Shown piece after piece: positions 1 to 7,841 of a stretch of DNA of 64,000 bases. The notes beneath the pieces are model-generated. The model was not told where the DNA came from. It worked only from the letters and a program-made list of their open reading frames with translations, and made no database searches. Position 1 is the first letter of the stretch. The number at the start of each line of letters is the position of its first letter. Origin of the DNA: JAURFX01 sp038125265 (GTDB lineage: Bacteria; Pseudomonadota; Gammaproteobacteria; Steroidobacterales; Rariloculaceae); NCBI GenBank assembly GCA_038125265.1, contig JAYPDM010000005.1:6358-70357 (forward strand), in the 5' to 3' direction. The translations under genes were made by a program, and so were the position numbers.

Positions 1-476
1 GACAAGCCAAAACCGTGAAAGAGTCCAAATATTAGGACGGCTAATTTGGTATTCGGATGAAACCCAAGTAATTTAAAGCCATCTAGATTCTCAAAGGCCT
101 TATAAACAACAGAGAATCCAATAATTGCATCGATTAAATAAACATTTACATAAATATCTGCAAGGACACCCAATAACAGTGTTGCGCTGTGACCCAATGC
201 AAAAAGCGTCACGTATATCGCCACATCTCTAATCTTATAGAGAAAGAAGATCACGCCAGCTAAAAACAAGAGGTGATCGTATCCTGTCACCATATGTTTC
301 GCGCCTAAATAAAGGTAAGCATTAAAGTGCACGCCCGGGTTGTTGGTTAGAAATAACTGGTCTGCACCCGAGATTCCATGACCCAAGAGAATCATAGGAA
401 AGCAAAACAGAAACAGTATGATTAGGTTACGCACTTTAGGTAAGGTCAATTTATATATGTAATAATTCTTACTCAT
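1..476 (-). CDS. HupE/UreJ-like membrane protein (5' part, runs off window)
   Basis: Reading the minus strand from the ATG at 476 gives 158 open codons with no stop before the window edge, so the C-terminus is missing. After a short charged start there is a hydrophobic segment (about residues 17-32) that could be a signal peptide. It is followed by the stretch KHMVTGYDHLLFLAGV and several further membrane segments with conserved His (GHSATLL, FGLFHGFGL). The His-rich 'GYDHLLFL' and 'FHGFG' motifs are those of the HupE/UreJ family, some members of which carry nickel or cobalt. That identification is from memory of the family. The substrate is unknown and no urease or hydrogenase gene is nearby. 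It diverges from the TRAP receptor gene with 43 bases between them. Confidence 0.75.
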   Translation of the reverse strand, partial: MSKNYYIYKLTLPKVRNLIILFLFCFPMILLGHGISGADQLFLTNNPGVHFNAYLYLGAKHMVTGYDHLLFLAGVIFFLYKIRDVAIYVTLFALGHSATLLLGVLADIYVNVYLIDAIIGFSVVYKAFENLDGFKLLGFHPNTKLAVLIFGLFHGFGL

Positions 477-505
477 TATATTTATATTTTAAAACTTTTA
501 CTCTT

Positions 506-511
506 TATAAT
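506..511 (+). promoter_or_regulatory. Perfect -10 box 8 bases before the TRAP receptor ATG
   Basis: TATAAT lies at 506-511 and the receptor ATG at 520. A transcript starting about 7 bases after the box would begin at or next to the start codon. No Shine-Dalgarno sequence precedes the ATG. No convincing -35 box is visible, since the region is all A/T. The call rests on the hexamer and its position only. Confidence 0.35.
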
Positions 512-519
512 ACCCAGTT

Positions 520-1539
520 ATGCACCGAAGCAAAGGAATCAATCTACTTCTACCCTCAATACTTATTTTACTGGTGATTCTTCTCGGTCTTTCTTTTGCA
601 CGAAATGAAGGTACAACTTTTTTACGAGCTTCTCACCAATGGCCCGGAGGAATCGGTGACATCAGGGATGTGATGATTCAAATGATTGCAGATGAAGTCA
701 ATGACGCGAATGTTGGGCTTGACCTTCGTGTTTATCCAGCACAATCTTTGTTTAGAGCGACTGACCAATGGTCTGCATTGGTACGTGGTCGTGTGGATAT
801 GATTGCCCTTCCCCTTGACTATGCAAGCGGTCGTCACCCTGAATTTAACGCAACGCTCATGCCTGGGTTGGTTAAAAACCACGCGCATGCCCGAAGGATC
901 AGTGACTCCGAGTTTATGACCCGAATACATAATGTCATTGAAGAGGCAGGAGCGGTAGTACTTGCTGATGCCTGGCTTGCTGGAGGGTTCACTTCAAATG
1001 CAGGTTGCATTTTAGAGCCTGAAGATATTGAGGGTCAGGTAATCCGTGCGGCGGGACCTGCTTTTGAAAGAATGCTTGTTGGGGCGGGGGCATCGATCTC
1101 TTCCATGCCAAGCTCAGAGATCTACACGGCCATGCAAACAGGAGTTCTCGATGCAGCCAATACAAGCAGTGCTAGTTTTATGTCCTATCGAATATTTGAG
1201 CAATCAACTTGTATGACATCACCTGGTGATAATGCCCTTTGGTTTATGTATGAGCCCGTGATGCTCTCTCGCTTTACATGGGATCGCTTAACCGAAGAAC
1301 AGCAACAAGTACTAAGGGTTGCTGCTGAAAATGCTGAGGAGTACTTCTTTGAGCAAGCCTCTTTGCTTGACCTAGAAATGGAGAGAATTTTTTCTGATGC
1401 TGGAGTCGAGGTCGTTCAGATGACAGCTGAGCAAGCTAATCGTTGGCGAGATATTGCTTTTGAGACCAGCTATGAAATTTTTTATGACGAAGTTGAGTCA
1501 GGCAGGGAGCTTGTCAGACTAGCACTTGAGGTTGAATGA
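520..1539 (+). CDS. TRAP transporter solute-binding protein (DctP family)
   Basis: A 339-residue periplasmic receptor of a tripartite ATP-independent transporter. It should capture an organic acid and deliver it to the membrane subunits encoded next. Residues about 8-27 form an uncleaved-looking hydrophobic anchor or signal. The mature part has the DctP layout: an N-terminal strand (RASHQWPGG), the 'GRVDMIALPL' region, and the conserved Arg segment (GQVIRAAGPAFERML) that in this family contacts the substrate carboxylate. The 'EIYTAMQTGVLDAAN' segment matches the family's typical 'ALQTGVVDG' motif. Its stop overlaps the next start (ATGA), so the three genes form one operon. The ligand cannot be told from sequence. 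Confidence 0.9.
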   Translation: MHRSKGINLLLPSILILLVILLGLSFARNEGTTFLRASHQWPGGIGDIRDVMIQMIADEVNDANVGLDLRVYPAQSLFRATDQWSALVRGRVDMIALPLDYASGRHPEFNATLMPGLVKNHAHARRISDSEFMTRIHNVIEEAGAVVLADAWLAGGFTSNAGCILEPEDIEGQVIRAAGPAFERMLVGAGASISSMPSSEIYTAMQTGVLDAANTSSASFMSYRIFEQSTCMTSPGDNALWFMYEPVMLSRFTWDRLTEEQQQVLRVAAENAEEYFFEQASLLDLEMERIFSDAGVEVVQMTAEQANRWRDIAFETSYEIFYDEVESGRELVRLALEVE

Positions 1540-2048
1540 GAAGTCTAATTAAATCTTACATAAAAGCAGTCAGTTTACTCTCAAGAATTTGCGGAGTTTT
1601 TTCAACGACGCTCATCTTATTAGCTTCTGTCGTTGTATGCCAAATGGTCGTGATGCGTTATGGTCTAGGTGAGTCTACAGTATGGCAAAGTGAATTTATC
1701 AAATATGCCATTATCGCGGCAACTCTTTTAGGAAGTCCATATGTTCTATTGCTTAGAGGTCATGTCAGCGTTGACATCATCTACAATTATATCAGCCCAG
1801 CACATGCCAAATATGCATCCATCATTAGCTCAATTATTGGTTTGCTTTGTTGCGCTTTAATTGCTTGGGCCGGTTGGCTGTATTTTTATGAGGCTTGGCA
1901 TGAACAGTGGGTAACGCCCACGGTTTGGGGCCCTCCCTTATGGATCCCTCTTCTTCCCTTACCCGTTGGTTTATTTATTCTGACATTGCAATATCTTGCA
2001 AATATATTTATAGATCATGTGATTGATCCTGAGGAACTATCGACATGA
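1536..2048 (+). CDS. TRAP transporter small membrane subunit (DctQ family)
   Basis: A 170-residue inner-membrane protein with four hydrophobic segments (about residues 20-42, 55-75, 92-115 and 136-157), the expected layout for the small TRAP subunit. The central 'VWQSEFIKYAIIAATLLGSPY' region and the following 'GHVSVDIIYNY' match the family pattern in which a conserved charged loop links helices 2 and 3. It overlaps the receptor gene by four bases upstream and the large subunit gene by four downstream, which suggests translational coupling. It stabilises the large subunit in the transporter complex. Confidence 0.9.
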   Translation: MRSLIKSYIKAVSLLSRICGVFSTTLILLASVVVCQMVVMRYGLGESTVWQSEFIKYAIIAATLLGSPYVLLLRGHVSVDIIYNYISPAHAKYASIISSIIGLLCCALIAWAGWLYFYEAWHEQWVTPTVWGPPLWIPLLPLPVGLFILTLQYLANIFIDHVIDPEELST

Positions 2049-3349
2049 CGCCACTTGAGTTAGGACTAATAATCAGCTTGATCACCATTTTGGTACTTGC
2101 ATTAGGTGTGCCTGTGGCTTTTGGTCTTACTTTTATATCTCTTATCTTTATCTTTATTTTTGAGGGTGTTTTTGGTCTTCAATTTGTGGGTGAGCTTTTC
2201 TTTTCTGGACTGGATGACTTTACATTGATCTCGATCCCCATGTTTATTGCTATGGGTGCTGCTGTAGCATCCTCACCTGCAGGTGCTGACCTTTATGGCT
2301 CGTTTGAGCGCGTCTTTAGAAAAGTACCAGGTGGCCTAGCAATATCAAATATTGGTGCCTGTTCGATTTTTTCTGCGTTAAGCGGTTCCTCTCCAGCAAC
2401 CTGTGCTGCGATTGGAAAAATGGGAATTCCAGAAATGCAGAAACGCGGGTACCCGGATAGCCTTGCCACAGGAGCCATTGCCGCAGGGGGAACCTTGGGA
2501 ATCTTAATTCCACCGAGTGTCACGATGATTGTATATGGCATCGCTACAGGAACATCGATAGGACGTTTATTTTTAGCAGGTATTGGGCCAGGTATTTTAA
2601 TTACATTAATGTTTTGTATTTGGGCAGTTATATACACCAAAATTTACGGTCAAAATATCTCAGCTCCTCCACCCAAACTCAGTTTGAGTGAGTACTTTGT
2701 CATCTTGCCTAGAGTCCTTCCATTCATTTTACTGATCGTAATGATTTTGTATGTACTTTATGGTGGCATAGCAACGCCTTCTGAGGCTGCAGGTGTAGGC
2801 GCAGTCATATGTTTCCTACTCATCGCAACGGTTTACAAGATTTGGCAACCTAAAAGGCTCTGGGAAATACTAAGAGATTGCACCAAGGAAAGCGTCATGA
2901 TCATGATGATCATTGCAGCTGCTGCACTCTTTAGCTATATGCTCTCCGCGCTATTTGTTACGCAATCCATGGCTGAATACATTGCTGATCTTGATATGAA
3001 TAGATGGATTCTCTTATTCATTGTAAATATCTTTCTTCTAGTTGCTGGATTTTTCTTGCCACCAGTTGCAGTTATTGTGATGACAGCTCCGGTTTTAATT
3101 CCAATCATAACAAGCGCAGGATTCGACCCTTACTGGTTTGCAGTTATTCTTACAATTAATATGGAGATTGGCTTAATAACGCCACCGGTAGGACTTAACC
3201 TCTATGTGATAAATGGGATTGCTCCAAACGTAAAATTAAATGAAATATTACGAGGTGCACTCCCTTTTGCACTCATTATGGTCTTGGCAATCATAATCAT
3301 TAGTATTTTTCCTGAAATCGCAACCTGGATACCAGATCAGTTCGGATAG
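2045..3349 (+). CDS. TRAP transporter large membrane subunit (DctM family)
   Basis: A 434-residue, strongly hydrophobic protein of usual family length and the translocating subunit of the sodium-driven TRAP system. It has about 12 membrane segments. Two regions carry the expected family motifs: 'FSALSGSSPATCAAIG' (about residues 108-123) followed by 'GTLGILIPPSVTMI', and near the end 'MEIGLITPPVGLNLYVI' with its paired prolines. It is the last gene of the three-gene operon. The tRNA-Gly gene converges on it 14 bases downstream, and no terminator hairpin is visible between them. Confidence 0.93.
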   Translation: MTPLELGLIISLITILVLALGVPVAFGLTFISLIFIFIFEGVFGLQFVGELFFSGLDDFTLISIPMFIAMGAAVASSPAGADLYGSFERVFRKVPGGLAISNIGACSIFSALSGSSPATCAAIGKMGIPEMQKRGYPDSLATGAIAAGGTLGILIPPSVTMIVYGIATGTSIGRLFLAGIGPGILITLMFCIWAVIYTKIYGQNISAPPPKLSLSEYFVILPRVLPFILLIVMILYVLYGGIATPSEAAGVGAVICFLLIATVYKIWQPKRLWEILRDCTKESVMIMMIIAAAALFSYMLSALFVTQSMAEYIADLDMNRWILLFIVNIFLLVAGFFLPPVAVIVMTAPVLIPIITSAGFDPYWFAVILTINMEIGLITPPVGLNLYVINGIAPNVKLNEILRGALPFALIMVLAIIIISIFPEIATWIPDQFG

Positions 3350-3363
3350 TTACAAAGGAGATG

Positions 3364-3439
3364 TGGAGCGGGAAACGAGGCTCGAACTCGCGACCTCAAC
3401 CTTGGCAAGGTTGCGCTCTACCAACTGAGCTATTCCCGC
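3364..3439 (-). tRNA. tRNA-Gly (anticodon GCC)
   Basis: The minus strand folds into a standard 76-base tRNA. The acceptor stem pairs GCGGGAA with TTCCCGC. The D-arm is GCTC/GAGC, and the anticodon stem CAACC/GGTTG encloses loop TTGCCAA, which places GCC at 34-36. The T-arm GCGAG/CTCGT has loop TTCGAGC, and CCA is encoded. The order uvrC-pgsA-tRNA-Gly is typical of gammaproteobacteria (E. coli has uvrC-pgsA-glyW). A possible -10 (GATAAT on the minus strand, 3458-3463) lies about 20 bases upstream, so it may also have its own promoter. Confidence 0.98.
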
Positions 3440-3503
3440 AACAAATTCAGAAAAGATATTATCACCTATCGGCATTGATATAAAAAGAGTTTATTAGCTC
3501 AAA

Positions 3504-4061
3504 TTAATGCTCTTTTAGAGAGGGCCATGCCGCTGCTAAATAGTTAATCATAGACCAGATCGTTAAAAAAGCTGAGAATACGACCAGTATCATTCCAATA
3601 TGGTAAACATCGGTATTATTGACTGGCGTATTAATAAGCATTAATGAAATTCCAGTCATTTGAAAGGCTGTTTTCATTTTGCCTAAAGCAGAGACCTTTA
3701 CCTTACCTGATTGGCCAATTGTAGACATCCACTCCCGTAGGCCTGAAATAATAATTTCCCGACAAATAATAATAATCACTGAAAGTATAAAAAATAAATT
3801 TTGATCTTGGATTACCAGAAGGATGAGCACTGTCGCAACAAGAAGTTTATCTGCTACCGGGTCTAAGAATGAACCAAACCTCGTTACCATACCGAGGTTC
3901 CTAGCCAGATATCCATCAAGCCAGTCTGAGAATGAAGCCAAGAAAAATAAACCAAAAAGGATGTAATTCTTAAGTTCGTATTGTAGGAAAAACATTAGAA
4001 CAAAGAGAGGAATGACAACTATTCTAAAAATGGTAAGTATTGTTGGGATATTTATTTTCAT
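3504..4061 (-). CDS. pgsA: CDP-diacylglycerol--glycerol-3-phosphate 3-phosphatidyltransferase
   Basis: A 185-residue inner-membrane enzyme that makes phosphatidylglycerol phosphate from CDP-diacylglycerol and glycerol 3-phosphate, the committed step to phosphatidylglycerol and cardiolipin. The CDP-alcohol phosphotransferase signature is complete: D46, D49-G50, A53-R54, G63, D67 and D71. This is the metal-binding and catalytic set of the family. About five to six hydrophobic helices surround it. Length matches E. coli PgsA. It starts three bases after the uvrC stop and is followed by tRNA-Gly, the classic neighbourhood. Confidence 0.96.
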   Translation of the reverse strand: MKINIPTILTIFRIVVIPLFVLMFFLQYELKNYILFGLFFLASFSDWLDGYLARNLGMVTRFGSFLDPVADKLLVATVLILLVIQDQNLFFILSVIIIICREIIISGLREWMSTIGQSGKVKVSALGKMKTAFQMTGISLMLINTPVNNTDVYHIGMILVVFSAFLTIWSMINYLAAAWPSLKEH

Positions 4062-4064
4062 AGC

Positions 4065-5870
4065 CTAATGAAGATATTGATAAATTTCTTTTGCTAACCC
4101 TTTACTAATTTCTTTAACCTTTTCGATCTCTTCAACCGATGCATCGGTCAACGCATTTATGTTACCAAAATGTTGAATCAAATTCTTTCTTCGTTTTGGT
4201 CCAATTCCAGGAATATCATCAAGGATAGTTTTAATACTATTTGAGGTTCGTTTTTTTCTTTGTGCGGTAATTGCAAAACGATGGGCCTCATCTCTGATTT
4301 GCTGTAAAAGCCTCCCAGCCTCTGGAACAAAGTCTATGCTTATGACCTTGCCGCCACTGTGAACTTGCTCTTGACCAAGTTTCCTTTGTCTCCCCTTTGA
4401 AATTGAAATGATTTTAAAGGGTAATGCCAGCTGTTTTGAAATATCAATGATGGCATTGAGCTGTCCCTTCCCCCCATCTATTACGACCAAATCTGGCAGT
4501 CTCTTGTTTTCATTTAACAGGCGTACGTATCGTCTGCTAAAAGCCTGTCTTAAGGCATCATAATCATCACTGGGCTTAATGTTGGCTATATTAAATTTAC
4601 GATACTCTTTTTTATTTGCACCGCCCTCATCAAAAACTACGCACGATGCCACCGCATCTGATCCACTAAGATGGCTAATATCAAAACACTCGATGCGATT
4701 AATATCACCCTTGATATCAAGCATCTTACGAAGCGCCTTGAATTGCTTATCTAGCTCTTTCGATTTTTGATTTTTCAGGAGTAGAGTCTGCTTTGCATTA
4801 TCACAGGCAAGCTGAACCCATTTTTTAGGCTCACCCCTGAGCGGTCTAATAATTTTAATTTTACTGTTCGTCTTTGCATTGATCAGTTCTTCCATCTGAT
4901 TCTTGGATGCAATCGACTCACTCACATAAATATTGCTCACCTTCCCTAAATTCAGCTCAAAATAATGTTTCATGATGTAAGCCTCTATAATATCGCTTCG
5001 AGGGAGACCGGCTTGGCTCTCGAGGGTTACCTGTTTACTCCCAAGCAACCTTCCATTTCTAAAATACATAACACTCAGACAGATTGAAATTTCAGATTCA
5101 GCGATCCCAATTACATCAAAATCACCCCTCTGAACTGATACGATTTGCCTTTTAAGGATCTCATTTAAGTCTAAGACTTGGTCTCTTAAAATTGCCGCTC
5201 GTTCATAATTTTGCTGCCTTGAAGCATCATTCATTTTTTCTGATATTTCATGAATGACTTCGCTGGCCTTCCCCTGTAGGAACTTGATACCCTTTTGAAT
5301 GTCCTCTTCATACTCTGACGGTGAAACCTTGCCTACACATGGCGCACTGCATCTATCAATTTGATATTGCATGCATGGACGGGTTCTATTATTAAAGGTG
5401 CTTTGATCGCAATTTCTTATGCGAAAGGTCTTCTGAATAATTGAAAGGCTATTGCGCGCAGCGTAGGGATTTGGAAAGGGTCCAAAATACTGATTTTTAT
5501 CATTTTTAGAACCACGATGAAAATAGATGCCAGGGAATGGATCTTTCGTGGTTATCGCAATGTATGGGAAACTTTTGTCGTCTTTAAAAATGACATTGTA
5601 CTTAGGTCTGTGCTGCTTAATTAAGTTATGCTCTAAAATTAGCGCTTCCAGCTCGGTATTGGTTCTCATAATATCGATGCCACTAATTTGCGAGACTAAT
5701 TTAGAAATTTTTCGTGTTTTGGGGCTATTAGAAAAATAAGAGGCAACCCTACTCTTTAAATTTTTAGACTTTCCGATATAAATAATATCTTTTGAAGCGC
5801 TGAGCATCAGGTAGACACCAGGTTTTGACTCAAGGTTTCTACAAAACGCCTTGGCATCAAATAAGGTCAT
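4065..5870 (-). CDS. uvrC: Excinuclease ABC subunit C
   Basis: A 601-residue nuclease subunit that makes both incisions during nucleotide excision repair. The N-terminal GIY-YIG domain shows PGVYLM (17-22) and YIGK (31-34). The 'RPCMQYQIDRCSAPC' cysteine segment and a UvrB-binding UVR motif (about 200-235) follow. Next comes the RNase H-like nuclease with 'ECFDISHLSG', 'VVIDGGKGQ' and 'RDEAHRFAI'. A helix-hairpin-helix pair (IPGIGPKRRKNLI) closes the protein. I chose the ATG at 5870 rather than an upstream GTG at 5879. It overlaps the glycosylase stop as ATGA, and the start MTLFDAKAFCR resembles other UvrC N-termini. Confidence 0.96.
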   Translation of the reverse strand: MTLFDAKAFCRNLESKPGVYLMLSASKDIIYIGKSKNLKSRVASYFSNSPKTRKISKLVSQISGIDIMRTNTELEALILEHNLIKQHRPKYNVIFKDDKSFPYIAITTKDPFPGIYFHRGSKNDKNQYFGPFPNPYAARNSLSIIQKTFRIRNCDQSTFNNRTRPCMQYQIDRCSAPCVGKVSPSEYEEDIQKGIKFLQGKASEVIHEISEKMNDASRQQNYERAAILRDQVLDLNEILKRQIVSVQRGDFDVIGIAESEISICLSVMYFRNGRLLGSKQVTLESQAGLPRSDIIEAYIMKHYFELNLGKVSNIYVSESIASKNQMEELINAKTNSKIKIIRPLRGEPKKWVQLACDNAKQTLLLKNQKSKELDKQFKALRKMLDIKGDINRIECFDISHLSGSDAVASCVVFDEGGANKKEYRKFNIANIKPSDDYDALRQAFSRRYVRLLNENKRLPDLVVIDGGKGQLNAIIDISKQLALPFKIISISKGRQRKLGQEQVHSGGKVISIDFVPEAGRLLQQIRDEAHRFAITAQRKKRTSNSIKTILDDIPGIGPKRRKNLIQHFGNINALTDASVEEIEKVKEISKGLAKEIYQYLH

Positions 5871-6505
5871 CTTACACACTTCATCGCAAGCTCAAATACT
5901 GATTCAAACATGGTGGCCGTTAATCGTTTCGTTTGCGTGTTATAGCGACTGCAGTGATAGGAGTCGATGAGTGTAATTTTTGATGAAATTTGGTGCATGG
6001 CAAGATGAGCAAACTTATACTCGCTTAGCTTAATTTGGTTTGCTCTTAAAACAGCATCATGAGCAATTTTACCTAACGCAATGATCACTATTTTTTTCTT
6101 CTTCAGTTGATTAATTTCTTGATAAAGGTATTTATTACAGTTTTTAATCTCATCTGTATTTGGTTTATTTTGTGGTGGCAAACACTTCACGGCATTGGTA
6201 ATTCTGCACCCTTTAAGGCTTAAGCCATCACTGTTTTGTATCGAGGTAGGCTTATTTGCGAGTCCGAATTTATAAAGGGTCTCGTACAGTAAGATGCCTG
6301 CAAAGTCTCCGGTAAAGGGTCTTCCGGTTGCATTGGCACCATGCAAGCCTGGCGCTAGACCAACAATTAAAATATTGGGCTGTTCATCGCCAAAGCTCGG
6401 CACTGGCTTATTCCAGTATTCACTGTATTTTTTTGAGAGATTCGCTAAATTTTTATATAACCTAGGACAATCTTTACAATCAAGATTGAATGTCGCTGAG
6501 CCCAT
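5867..6505 (-). CDS. Family 5 (UDGb-type) uracil-DNA glycosylase with Fe-S cluster
   Basis: A 212-residue DNA repair enzyme that removes uracil, and in this family often other deaminated bases, from DNA. Motif A reads GLAPGLHGANATGR (49-62), the family 5 form with no catalytic Asp or Asn at the classic position. The C-terminal motif HCSRYNTQTKRLT is close to the family's HPSPLNxQTGRLT, although the usual HPS is HCS here. Cys10, Cys13, Cys108 (in VKCLPP) and Cys123 sit at the four positions expected to bind a 4Fe-4S cluster. It overlaps the DAHP synthase gene by 26 bases and the uvrC start by four, so two DNA repair genes are co-transcribed. Confidence 0.88.
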   Translation of the reverse strand: MGSATFNLDCKDCPRLYKNLANLSKKYSEYWNKPVPSFGDEQPNILIVGLAPGLHGANATGRPFTGDFAGILLYETLYKFGLANKPTSIQNSDGLSLKGCRITNAVKCLPPQNKPNTDEIKNCNKYLYQEINQLKKKKIVIIALGKIAHDAVLRANQIKLSEYKFAHLAMHQISSKITLIDSYHCSRYNTQTKRLTATMFESVFELAMKCVR

Positions 6506-7841
6506 GATTCAAATTAAAGTTGTTTGAAATCATCATAGCAATTTCAATGGACTGTTCATAATTTAATCTTGGATCTACCTGGGTTTTGTAAGCTTTGCTG
6601 AGGTCTGCCTCAGATATACCGGAAGCTCCACCAATACATTCTGTTACGTTATCGCCGGAAAGCTCAAGATGAACACCGCCTAAGTGACTGCCTAGGTCTT
6701 GATGTATTTGAAGGCTTAATTGAATCTCTTTTGAAATTTTGTCAAAGCTTCTTGTTTTGTAGCCGTTTGAGCTGGTCTCGGTGTTGCCATGCATGGGATC
6801 ACTGATCCAAGTAACATTAGCCCCTAAATCTTTAACTGTCTGGATAAGTGCTGGCAATCCTGTCTCAACTTGATCCGCACCAAAGCGTGCAATAAAAACT
6901 AGCCTACCGGATTGATTATCTGGATTAAGCGTCTCAATAAGTCCTTTGAGCTTATCTGGATCAGTAGAGGTTCCTACTTTCACACCAACAGGATTCCTAA
7001 TACCTCTGAAGTACTCAATGTGCGCCTCATCAAGATTAGTCGTTCTAAATCCAATCCATGGAAAATGTGTTGATAAGTTATACCAGTAATTACGATGCTT
7101 CAAAAATCTAGTCTGAGCCGCCTCATAGGGCAAGTGCAATCCTTCGTGAGATGAAAAGAAACTCACCCGATGCATACTTCTTGCCTCTTGTGTGATTGTC
7201 TCAAAAAATTGAAGTGAGTTTTGCGCTGTTGCAAGAATTCGCTCATATTCACGACTCATGGGCGAGCCTTTTACAAAATCAATATTCCAATTCTCCGGAT
7301 GATGTAAATCCGCAAAACCTCCTTCGGTTAAAGCTCTTACAAAGTTCATCACAAGGGCAGCCTTCTCGTAGCCTCTTAACATTAAAACGGGATTTGGCTC
7401 TCTTGCTTTTTCTGTAAATTCTATACCATTGATAATATCGCCACGGTAGCTTGGTAATGTCACTCCATCACGAGTTTCAGTATCTGCACTCCTTGGTTTC
7501 GCGTATTGACCGGCCATTCGTCCTATACGAACAATGGGTTTTTTTAGCCCCACGGATAAAACCAGAGACATCTGTAACAGAACTTTTAGTTTATTTACAA
7601 TGAAATCAGATGTGCATTCACTAAAGCTCTCGGCACAATCTCCACCCTGAAGAACAAATACTTCACCTTTTTCTGCAAGCGCAAATTTATCTCTTAGCTT
7701 TTCAATTTCCCAAGAGGTGACTAATGGAGGCATAGTCGCTAATTCGTTGATGGTATCCTCTAATAGTTTGGCATCGGCGTAGACAGGCATCTGAATACCC
7801 TTTTTTTCTTTCCAGCTATTTTGATTCCAGTTTTTACCCAT
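6480..7841 (-). CDS. Class II (plant-type) 3-deoxy-7-phosphoheptulonate synthase
   Basis: A 453-residue enzyme that joins phosphoenolpyruvate and erythrose 4-phosphate, the first step of the shikimate pathway. The class II signature is clear. There is an N-terminal W-x-x-x-SW-K start and VLQGGDCAESF with metal-binding Cys69. RIGRMAGQYAKPRS, WIGFRTTNLDEAHIEY, GVKVG and the metal site SDPMHGNT follow, and HLELSGDNVTECIGG lies near the end. Length is normal for the class. The start at 7841 fits because the conserved 'W..NSWK.KKGIQ.PVY.D' N-terminus begins right away. It overlaps cimA by eight bases. No class I (AroFGH) enzyme is in the window. Confidence 0.94.
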   Translation of the reverse strand: MGKNWNQNSWKEKKGIQMPVYADAKLLEDTINELATMPPLVTSWEIEKLRDKFALAEKGEVFVLQGGDCAESFSECTSDFIVNKLKVLLQMSLVLSVGLKKPIVRIGRMAGQYAKPRSADTETRDGVTLPSYRGDIINGIEFTEKAREPNPVLMLRGYEKAALVMNFVRALTEGGFADLHHPENWNIDFVKGSPMSREYERILATAQNSLQFFETITQEARSMHRVSFFSSHEGLHLPYEAAQTRFLKHRNYWYNLSTHFPWIGFRTTNLDEAHIEYFRGIRNPVGVKVGTSTDPDKLKGLIETLNPDNQSGRLVFIARFGADQVETGLPALIQTVKDLGANVTWISDPMHGNTETSSNGYKTRSFDKISKEIQLSLQIHQDLGSHLGGVHLELSGDNVTECIGGASGISEADLSKAYKTQVDPRLNYEQSIEIAMMISNNFNLNHGLSDIQS

